NCBI GenBank assembly: GCA_036277075.1
Contig: DASUNQ010000107.1
Location: 1 to 21,202, forward strand
Reading direction: 5' to 3'
Source: DASUNQ01 sp036277075
GTDB lineage: Bacteria > Acidobacteriota > Thermoanaerobaculia > Multivoradales > UBA5704
Length of the DNA stretch: 21,202 nt
Below are positions 13,226-19,447 of the stretch, in pieces. The translations under genes and the position numbers were made by a program. The stretch's first letter is position 1. Each line of letters starts with the position of its first letter. The notes under the pieces are model-generated. The model saw nothing but the letters and a program-made list of their open reading frames with translations, ran no database searches and was not told the origin of the DNA.

Positions 13226-15252
13226 CGCTCCCCCTGCCCCCGGACCTCGACTCGCCCGTCGTCGACGTAGTAGTCCAGCCGCCGCCCCTGCACCCGGTTG
13301 CCGTCGCGGTCGCGCACCGCGACCGGCGCGCCGAACATCTCGATCCGCCGCTCGTCGAGCCGGTAGACCGCCCGCTCTCCTTCGACCGTGCGCCCGGCCG
13401 CGGGATCCGTGAGCTTGGCGTCGCCGGTGCAGGTCATCCGCTCGGCCTCCCCGGCGTCGTCCAGTTCGACCTCGAGGGACCGGCACTCCAGCGTGCGCGC
13501 CTGCTGCTCCACGCGGACCTGGCCGGTGTAGGTCAGGATGCCGGCGGTCTCGCGGTAGAGCAGCTCGTCGGAGGTGACCTCGATCGGGGGTTGATCTTGA
13601 TCGGCGCCGGCCGGCGCCCCGCCCCGCCCCGATCCGGGCTCGCGGTCGGGGACCCAGAGGCTCTTGACCCCGCCCTTGGCCGTCAGCCGCTTCTCCCCCT
13701 CCTGGTCGCCGCGCAGCTCGCCGGCGCGTAGCAGGCTCGCCCCCTGCCAGGCGCGCACGTCGCCGCGGAAGAGGAAGCCCTGCGGCTGCTCGCGCCAGAA
13801 GGCCTCGCGCGATTCCACCCACACCGGGCCCTCCCCTTCACCGAGTGGCGAGGCGGCGAGATCGGCGGACTCCGAGGAGCGCTCGAACATGGCGCGGACG
13901 CCGCCGTCGGCCTGGAGCAACCCTGCGTCGCGGGTATAGACGAGGTGCGGGCTGGCCATCCGCCCCCGCGCGCTGGTCGCGCGCACCGGCGCGCCGAAGA
14001 ACTCGCCGCGCCCGGCGTCGAGGTCGAGGACGGCGCGATCCCCCTCGGCATCCACTTCCGGGTCGTGGAAGCGCACCTGCTCGGCGAGCGTGAGCACGGC
14101 GAGCTGTCCGTCGGCGCGGAAGCGGCCCTCGGCGCGCCGGCCGCTGGCGCGGCGGGCGAGCGGCGGCCGTCCACCGGCTTCGTTCATCTGCACCCCCTGC
14201 TCGGCGGTGGCCTGCACCAGCGCGCCCTGGTCGAGCTGGCCGACGAGCCGCGGCGCGCGCAGGGTACGAGTCACGCCGTCGGCGGCGGCGGTCTCCACCA
14301 GAACCGGCGCGCGCGGCGCGGCGGTGAGCTCGACGCGGCTCGCCGCCACTCCGCTCGTACCCTGCCCCGGCGGCGCCGGCTGGAAGTGCACCGCGAGGTC
14401 GTCGCCGGTGAAGCGCAGGCGGGTCGGCGCGGTGCCGGCACGGGTCGAGACGGTCCGCCCGGCGAGCTGTCCGAAGGCGCGCAGGAAGACGAGCGAGCGC
14501 TCGTCCTGCGACAGGAAGGCGTTCACCTTCTGGGCCCGCACCTCGTCCTGCCCGCGCTGGAGGAAGACGTCGCGCTCGGCGCGCAGGAGGAGGCGGCGGC
14601 GCTCGTAGAAGACCTGGCCGGCGCGCAGGAAGACCGGCGCCGCCAGTCCCGACCGCGGGCCCGGCGCGCCGCGCACCGTGACGTTGCCGACGAGGAAATA
14701 GACCTCCTGCGGGATGTGCAGGCGCAGGCGGCTCGCCTTGGCGACGTAGGCGCCGCCGTAGCGGAGCTCGACGTTGCGGGTGCTGACCAGCAGGCGTCCC
14801 TTGTCGCGGAGCTGCAACACGGCCGTGCGCAGCTCGAGGCCGTTGGGGCCGCGCATGAAGACCCGGCCGCGCAGCCGCCCCTCGTTCTGCGCCCGATTGA
14901 AGCTCGCCTCGCGGCTCTGCACCTCGTAGGCGTTCCCTTCTTCGTCGTACAGCGTGAGCCCGACGCCGTCGAGGTAGAGGGTCTCCTGCCGGTCGGCGCG
15001 GACGCTCTCGCCGCGGATGCGGAAGAGCGGGCGCTTGCCCTCGGTGTAGGTGTAGTCGAAGTCCTCGCCGATCAGGGTCACGTCCTCGCCGGGTGCGGCG
15101 TCCAGGGGGCCGAGCACCGGCGCCTGCACCCCCTGCCGCCCCGAGCGGCCGAAGAGGAAGAGCAGCACGATGCCGCCGACCGTCACGAGCAGAGCGGCGA
15201 GCAGGAGGCGGCGGAGCGCCCGCACGGGCGGACGGCGAGGTGCGGGCGCCAT
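13222..15252 (-). CDS. lptC: Large LptC/LptA-like (OstA-type) LPS transport protein
   Basis: This 676-aa protein has a single N-terminal membrane anchor (about 13-35, LLLAALLVTVGGIVLLFLFG) followed by a long periplasmic beta-rich region. Residues about 50-210 look LptC-like (GEDFDYTYTEGKRPLFRIRG, then repeated strands such as YEVQSREASFNRAQNEGRL). The middle has further OstA-type jellyroll strands with Ala/Arg-rich linkers. The last about 120 residues (556-676, PIEVTSDELLYRETAGILTY through LDYYVDDGRVEVRG) are typical LptA/OstA. LptC is normally near 190 aa and LptA near 180 aa, so this appears to combine both roles in one chain. It overlaps lptB by 4 bp. The ATG at 15252 has a weak Shine-Dalgarno. 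Fold assignment is by pattern only. Confidence 0.85.
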   Translation of the reverse strand: MAPAPRRPPVRALRRLLLAALLVTVGGIVLLFLFGRSGRQGVQAPVLGPLDAAPGEDVTLIGEDFDYTYTEGKRPLFRIRGESVRADRQETLYLDGVGLTLYDEEGNAYEVQSREASFNRAQNEGRLRGRVFMRGPNGLELRTAVLQLRDKGRLLVSTRNVELRYGGAYVAKASRLRLHIPQEVYFLVGNVTVRGAPGPRSGLAAPVFLRAGQVFYERRRLLLRAERDVFLQRGQDEVRAQKVNAFLSQDERSLVFLRAFGQLAGRTVSTRAGTAPTRLRFTGDDLAVHFQPAPPGQGTSGVAASRVELTAAPRAPVLVETAAADGVTRTLRAPRLVGQLDQGALVQATAEQGVQMNEAGGRPPLARRASGRRAEGRFRADGQLAVLTLAEQVRFHDPEVDAEGDRAVLDLDAGRGEFFGAPVRATSARGRMASPHLVYTRDAGLLQADGGVRAMFERSSESADLAASPLGEGEGPVWVESREAFWREQPQGFLFRGDVRAWQGASLLRAGELRGDQEGEKRLTAKGGVKSLWVPDREPGSGRGGAPAGADQDQPPIEVTSDELLYRETAGILTYTGQVRVEQQARTLECRSLEVELDDAGEAERMTCTGDAKLTDPAAGRTVEGERAVYRLDERRIEMFGAPVAVRDRDGNRVQGRRLDYYVDDGRVEVRGQGER

Positions 15253-15276
15253 GGCGCCCGATTCTAGAGCTTCGGC

Positions 15277-16953
15277 TCAGGCCGGACGGACATCGGCCAG
15301 ACACAGCGCCACCCCGCCCCGGAAGTCGTCGGCCTCGAGGTGCCCGAGGGCCTCGAAGGGCGCCGCGAGCTCGTCCGCCCGCTCCTCCCAGCCCCAGCCG
15401 AGAAGGAAGACGACGGCGCCGTCCTCGCCGCGGGCGCGGACCGAGAGGTGGCCGTTCCCGAAGCGGCGCGGCGGCAGGTCCAGCCGCAAGGGACCGACCC
15501 GCAGGAGCGGCCGAGGGTTTGCCTGCCCGTGCGGCTCGAGCCGGGCGAGTTGCTGGAAGAGCCGCGGCGTGAGCTCCGCCGGCGCCGGCGCCAGCTCGTA
15601 CTCCAGCCGTCGGGTGCGGGTCTCCTCCGGCCAAGCGGCGGCCGCGTCCTCCCACTCGCGCGCCAGCGCCGGCAGCCGGTCGCTGCGCACGGACAGTCCC
15701 ACCGCCTGCGCATGGCCGCCGAAGCGCTCCAGCCGGGCGCTCCAGCGCTCCAGGAAGGCGTGGAGCGCGATCCCCGGTACGCTGCGGCCGGAGCCGGTCG
15801 CCGTGCCGTCCTCGACGGCCAGCAGCACGGCCGGCCGGCACAGCTCCTGCGCCAGCCGTCCCGCCGCGATGCCGACGACGCCGCGGTGCCACCCATCGCT
15901 CCAGGCGACCAGGAGCGGCGGCAGCGCGCCGCGCTCCTCGACCTGCCGTCGCGCCTCGGCGACGGCGCGCGCCTCCTCCCCCTGCCGCTCGCGGTTGCGC
16001 GCCTCCAGCTCCTCGGCCAGCTCCGCGGCCCGCCGGGGGTCGCGCGTCAGCAGCAGCTCGAGCGCGCGGTCGGCGCTGTCCAGGCGGCCGGCGGCATTGA
16101 GCCGCGGCCCGAGCCGGTAGGCGACGTCGGCGGCGGCGAAAGGCGGCCTCAGGCCGGCCCGCGCGATGAGCGCCTTGAGCCCCACCGAGCGGACATCGCG
16201 CAACGCGGCGAGCCCGAGCGCCGCGATGACGCGGTTCTCGCCGGTCAGCGGCACCAGGTCGGCGATCGTCCCCAGGCAGGCGATGCGGAGCAGCGGCGGC
16301 AGATCGAGCGCGCGGCCGCGGCGGCTCGCCAGGGCGAGCGCGAGCTTCAGCGCCAGCCCGACGCCGCAGAGCTCGGGAAACGGGTAGCCGCAGCCGGCTT
16401 GGCGGGGATTGACGACCACCGCCCCCGCCGGCAGAGCGGGGCCCGGCAGGTGGTGGTCGGTGATCAGAACGTCCAGCCCCGCCGAGCGGGCCCGCTCGAC
16501 CGCCTCGCCGGCCGAGGTGCCGCAGTCGGCGGTGAGCACCACCCGGCACCCCAGCTCCAGCGCCCGCTCGACGTGCACCGGCTGGAAGCCGTAGCCGTCG
16601 CGCAGGCGGTGCGGCAGCACGGCGTGCGCCGTGACGCCGCAGGCGCGGAGCACCGCGAGGAGGAGCGCCGTCGCGGTCACGCCGTCGACGTCGTAGTCCC
16701 CGACGACCGCCACCGCCTCCCCGCGCTCGCGCGCGGCGAGGAGGCGCGCCACCGCCTCCTCCATGCCGGCCAGGCCGAACGGGTCGTGGAGCTGGTCGAG
16801 GGAGGGGGCGAGGAAGCGGCGGGCGGCTGCGCCGTCGGCCACGCCGCGGCGCGCGAGCAGCGGGGCGAGGCGCGCCGGCACACCCTCGCGCTCGAGGACG
16901 GCCGCCGCCGGAGGGATCTCGGCGGCGCGCCACTCCGGCCGGAGGCGCTGCAA
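15277..16953 (-). CDS. recJ: Single-stranded-DNA-specific 5'-3' exonuclease RecJ
   Basis: This 558-aa DHH-family nuclease acts in RecF-pathway and mismatch/base-excision repair. Motifs in order are DYDVDG at 86-91, TADCGTSA at 141-148, TDHH at 165-168, the DHHA1 part with GWHRGVVGIAAGRL and GSGRSVPGIALHAFL, and the glycine/His motif ERFGGHAQAVGLSV. A C-terminal OB-fold region follows (about 450-558). The Mg/Mn ligands Asp86, Asp88, Asp143, Asp166, His167 and His168 appear intact. The start is a TTG at 16953, the best fit to family length. It follows accA by 35 bp, across a perfect 8-bp-stem hairpin. Confidence 0.95.
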   Translation of the reverse strand: MQRLRPEWRAAEIPPAAAVLEREGVPARLAPLLARRGVADGAAARRFLAPSLDQLHDPFGLAGMEEAVARLLAARERGEAVAVVGDYDVDGVTATALLLAVLRACGVTAHAVLPHRLRDGYGFQPVHVERALELGCRVVLTADCGTSAGEAVERARSAGLDVLITDHHLPGPALPAGAVVVNPRQAGCGYPFPELCGVGLALKLALALASRRGRALDLPPLLRIACLGTIADLVPLTGENRVIAALGLAALRDVRSVGLKALIARAGLRPPFAAADVAYRLGPRLNAAGRLDSADRALELLLTRDPRRAAELAEELEARNRERQGEEARAVAEARRQVEERGALPPLLVAWSDGWHRGVVGIAAGRLAQELCRPAVLLAVEDGTATGSGRSVPGIALHAFLERWSARLERFGGHAQAVGLSVRSDRLPALAREWEDAAAAWPEETRTRRLEYELAPAPAELTPRLFQQLARLEPHGQANPRPLLRVGPLRLDLPPRRFGNGHLSVRARGEDGAVVFLLGWGWEERADELAAPFEALGHLEADDFRGGVALCLADVRPA

Positions 16954-16969
16954 CGCTAGGAGCCCATGC

Positions 16970-16989
16970 GGCGCGAAGGCATTCGCGCC
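16970..16989 (-). repeat. Perfect hairpin between accA and recJ
   Basis: GGCGCGAA (16970-16977) and TTCGCGCC (16982-16989) form a perfect 8-bp stem around a 4-nt loop (TGCC on the transcript), touching the accA stop codon and ending 16 bases before the recJ TTG. No T-run follows on the minus strand, so it is not a canonical terminator. It may be an RNA-processing, attenuation or mRNA-stability element separating accA from recJ. Confidence 0.55.
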
Positions 16990-17942
16990 TAGCTCTCTTC
17001 GCAGACGCCGAGCTGGCGGAACTTGCGGTAGCGCTCGTCGAGGAGCTGCCCGGTCTCCTTCGCCTCCAGCTCGGCAAGGGCGGCGTGGAGCGTCTCGCCG
17101 ACGCGGCGGCAGGTCTCGGCCGGGTCGGTGTGGGCGCCGCCGAGCGGCTCGGGGACGATGCCGTCGACGACGCGCAAGGCCAGCAGGTCGGGCGCCGTGA
17201 GGCGCATCGCCTCCGCGGCCTCCGCCTTCCGCTCCTGGTCCTTCCAGAGGATGGCCGCGCAGCCTTCGGGAGAGATCACCGAGTAGGTCGCGTACTCGAG
17301 GATGTAGACCCGGTCGCCGACGCCCAGGGCGAGCGCCCCGCCGCTCCCCCCCTCGCCGGTGATGGTGACGACGATGGGCACGCGCAGGGAGGCCATCTCG
17401 ATGAGGTTGTGGGCGATGGCCTCGGCCTGGCCGCGCTCCTCGGCGTCGATGCCGGGGTAGGCGCCGGCGGTGTCGATGAAGGTCAGGACCGGGCGGCGGA
17501 ACTTCTCCGCCAGCTTCATGACCCGCAGCGCCTTGCGGTAGCCCTCGGGGCGCGGCTGGCCGAAGTTGCGCAGGATGCGCTCCTTGGTGTCCCGCCCCTT
17601 CTGATGGCCGACGACGGCGACGCTGCGCCCCCGAAAGGTGGCGAAGCCGGCGACGATCGCCGCGTCGTCGGCGAAGCCGCGGTCGCCGTGGAGCTCGACC
17701 CAGTCCGCCATGAGGTGGGCGACGTAGTCGAGGGTGTAGGGGCGCTCCTGGTGGCGCGCGACGAGGGTCTTCTGCCAGCGCGACAGACCGCCGAAGACCT
17801 CGACCGTCTGCTTGCGCAAGCTGCCGCGCAGCCGCTCGAGCTCCTTCTCGTAACCGCTCCCGGCCGGGTACCCCTCGAGCTCCTCGATCCGGCGCCGCAG
17901 CTCGACGAGCGGCTCCTCGAAGGAGGTCTCCTGCGTCGCCAT
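16989..17942 (-). CDS. accA: Acetyl-CoA carboxylase carboxyltransferase subunit alpha
   Basis: This 317-aa subunit, with AccD, transfers CO2 from carboxybiotin to acetyl-CoA, the first step of fatty acid synthesis. The N-terminal helical region (about 1-60) is followed by the crotonase-like core: ELHGDRGFADDAAIVAG (about 84-100), GHQKGRDTKERILRNFGQ (112-129), FIDTAGAYPGIDAEERGQ (155-172), and the oxyanion-hole motif GEGGSGGALALG at 196-207. YSVISPEGCAAILWKD follows later. Length matches the classical enzyme (319 aa in E. coli) and no residues are missing. The ATG at 17942 has no Shine-Dalgarno (CCCCTCCCC precedes it). The frame reads on upstream as a shadow of the radical SAM gene. accD is not in the window. 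Confidence 0.96.
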   Translation of the reverse strand: MATQETSFEEPLVELRRRIEELEGYPAGSGYEKELERLRGSLRKQTVEVFGGLSRWQKTLVARHQERPYTLDYVAHLMADWVELHGDRGFADDAAIVAGFATFRGRSVAVVGHQKGRDTKERILRNFGQPRPEGYRKALRVMKLAEKFRRPVLTFIDTAGAYPGIDAEERGQAEAIAHNLIEMASLRVPIVVTITGEGGSGGALALGVGDRVYILEYATYSVISPEGCAAILWKDQERKAEAAEAMRLTAPDLLALRVVDGIVPEPLGGAHTDPAETCRRVGETLHAALAELEAKETGQLLDERYRKFRQLGVCEES

Positions 17943-17977
17943 GGGGAGGGGCACCGTAACAAGCGCCCGGGGGGCCG

Positions 17978-19006
17978 TCAACCGGCGGCGGACGCCACGC
18001 TCGCCTCCCCCGCCTTCTGCACCCGCTCGTACCAGTTGGCGAGCGGCGCGCTCTCGTCGGCCGCCAGGTCCTCGAACGCGGTCCGGCAGAGCCGGCGGAA
18101 GGCCGGGTACGTGTCGCGCCGCCAGGCGGCGGCCAGCTCGGCCAGGGGCGCCTGATGGAGGTTGCCCAGAACGTAGGCGCGGGCCAGGCCGTACTCCAGC
18201 GGCACTACCGTGCCGTCGGCCTCGATGACCAGCGGCGACACCAGTTCCGAGAGCGGCTGGTCCACCGCGCAGGTCGTCGTCCCCCTCTCGGCGAAGAAGC
18301 AAGCCGGGCTCGCCAGCACGTAGCTGCGGCTGATCAGATCGAGCTGCACGTGCAGGCGGTCGCCCAGCGACTCCTGGAGCTGGGCGGCGACCAGGAAGGC
18401 GTAGGAGCACTCGGTGTCGTCGGGGCGCTTGCCGGCGAGCCGCTCGCGCGCCCGGCCGGCCTCCTCCAGCGGGTGTATCTGCAGCTGTGCCGCCCCCTGC
18501 TCGAGGGCGAAGCCCGCGACCCACTCCAGCTCGTGCAGGTTGTGCAGGGTGAGGGTGAAGATGAAGCCGAAGGGGATCCCCGAGCGCCGCACCCCGTCGA
18601 GGCGCGCCGCCATCGTTGAGAAGGCGCGGGGGTCGCAGCGCATGCGGTCGTGGGTCGCCGGCATGCCGTCGAGGCTGATCGCCAGCACGTCGACGCAACC
18701 GGCCAGCGTCGCCAGGCGCCGCTCGTCGAGCAGCATGCCGTTGCTGGTGACGGTGGTGCCGAGGCCGGCCGCGCGGGCGCGCTCCAGCACCTCGCGCAGC
18801 GGCCGGTAGAGCAGCGGCTCGCCGCCGGAGACGCTGGCCGTCGTGTAGCCCTCGGCGGCCGCCGCCTCCAGGGCGTCGCCGAGGAGCGCGGACGACAGCT
18901 CGCCGCGCTCCTCGGGACCGGAGGAGGAGTAGCAGTGAAGGCAGCGCAGGTTGCAACGCCGCGTGGGGTGGATCTGCACGACTCGCGAGCGTCCGGTGGG
19001 TCCCAT
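17978..19006 (-). CDS. Radical SAM protein of unknown substrate, with degenerate SPASM-like C-terminus
   Basis: This 342-aa protein has the radical SAM CX3CX2C cluster at Cys18, Cys22 and Cys25 (PTRRCNLRCLHCYSSSG), SGGEPL at 60-65, and TSNGMLLDE and ISLDGMPATHDRMR further on. The C-terminal part holds Cys236 and Cys246, then IEADGTVVPLEYG...VLGNL (261-282). That matches the SPASM pattern (D-G-x-V-x-P-C ... G-N) except that Leu270 stands where a cluster cysteine is usual, so at most a partial auxiliary cluster is expected. Such architectures occur in peptide-modifying and cofactor-maturation enzymes. I cannot name the substrate. The start is the ATG at 19006, preceded by AGGGAGG. A GTG at 19021, directly abutting the upstream gene, is the alternative. 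It is paired with the 105-aa gene. Confidence 0.88.
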   Translation of the reverse strand: MGPTGRSRVVQIHPTRRCNLRCLHCYSSSGPEERGELSSALLGDALEAAAAEGYTTASVSGGEPLLYRPLREVLERARAAGLGTTVTSNGMLLDERRLATLAGCVDVLAISLDGMPATHDRMRCDPRAFSTMAARLDGVRRSGIPFGFIFTLTLHNLHELEWVAGFALEQGAAQLQIHPLEEAGRARERLAGKRPDDTECSYAFLVAAQLQESLGDRLHVQLDLISRSYVLASPACFFAERGTTTCAVDQPLSELVSPLVIEADGTVVPLEYGLARAYVLGNLHQAPLAELAAAWRRDTYPAFRRLCRTAFEDLAADESAPLANWYERVQKAGEASVASAAG

Positions 19007-19011
19007 CGCCG

Positions 19012-19018
19012 CCTCCCT
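19012..19018 (-). promoter_or_regulatory. Ribosome binding site deciding the radical SAM start
   Basis: AGGGAGG on the minus strand lies five bases ahead of the ATG at 19004-19006, an optimal Shine-Dalgarno. The alternative GTG (19019-19021) has none, and this site would then be inside the coding region. It lies within the few bases after the stop of the 105-aa gene, so the two are likely co-translated. Confidence 0.7.
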
Positions 19019-19021
19019 CAC

Positions 19022-19339
19022 CTAGAACCCTTGCTTGAGATCGACCCGGAACTGGTCGATGAACGGCGGCACACCTTCCGGGAAGACCTCCCAGCCGAAG
19101 CGGGCCCGGTTGGCGACGAGCTGCTTGACGAAGTTCGGCAGCTCGTCGGGGCCGATCGAGAAGCTCGCCTTGAGCCGATCGATGCCGGGCTTGCCGTAGA
19201 CCTCCCAGTTGAGGATGCGGCTCGACGTCGCCTCGGCCGCGGCCACCAGGTTCTTGAGTTGCTCCCCGCTCAGCTCGACCGGCTGGTCGAGCCGCCGGCG
19301 GAGCTCCGTCGATCCTCTCTTGTCTGTCTTGTCTGCCAT
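19022..19339 (-). CDS. Small conserved-looking protein of unknown function, partner of the radical SAM gene
   Basis: This 105-aa protein resembles no family I can name. It has a charged N-terminus (MADKTDKRGSTELRRRLDQP), a helix (ELSGEQLKNLVAAAEATSSR, about 22-41), then a pattern suggesting strand-helix-strand-strand: RLKASFSI (55-62), PDELPNFVKQLVANR (65-79), FGWEVFPEG (81-89) and FIDQFRVDLKQGF (93-105). It has no cysteine, signal peptide or membrane segment. It lacks an obvious leader/core division with a Gly/Ser/Cys-rich tail, so it looks more like a folded partner, scaffold or substrate protein than a classic RiPP precursor. The start at 19339 has a good Shine-Dalgarno (GAGGAAG six bases upstream). 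The stop is only 15 bases before the preferred radical SAM start. Confidence 0.75.
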   Translation of the reverse strand: MADKTDKRGSTELRRRLDQPVELSGEQLKNLVAAAEATSSRILNWEVYGKPGIDRLKASFSIGPDELPNFVKQLVANRARFGWEVFPEGVPPFIDQFRVDLKQGF

Positions 19340-19399
19340 GTTTTCTTCCTCGGGAGCGCGTCCGCGGCGGGCCCGACATGGACCCCGGGCGACCCCCAG

Positions 19400-19443
19400 C
19401 GCGCAGTGATGGGCGCCGGCCGCGCCCGCTTCGTTACTGCGCG
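19400..19443. repeat. Nested inverted repeat in the priA / 105-aa gene gap
   Basis: The 108-bp gap 19340-19447 holds an outer perfect 8-bp inverted repeat, CGCGCAGT (19400-19407) with ACTGCGCG (19436-19443). It encloses a second hairpin, GGGCGC (19411-19416) with GCGCCC (19422-19427). The structure begins four bases after the priA stop on the minus strand. No T-tract follows on either strand, so a Rho-independent terminator is not supported. A structured 5' leader of the 105-aa/radical SAM operon or a factor-dependent end of priA is possible. I see no clear -35/-10 pair in the gap. Confidence 0.45.
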
Positions 19444-19447
19444 AGCT

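Noticed and set aside
13226..13822. N-terminal extension of LptB
   Set aside because: The extension is Arg/Gly/Ala-rich shadow sequence of the lptC/A-like gene; the GTGA overlap and family length fix the start at 13225.
13838..17077. 1079-aa open frame on the minus strand
   Set aside because: Arg/Ala/Pro/Gly-rich low-complexity translation overlapping recJ and the lptC/A-like gene in another frame; a GC-rich shadow.
17943..19379. Possible fusion of accA with an upstream domain (open frame continues upstream to 19379)
   Set aside because: The upstream part is the radical SAM and 105-aa genes read in the wrong frame; AccA begins at its conserved N-terminus at 17942.
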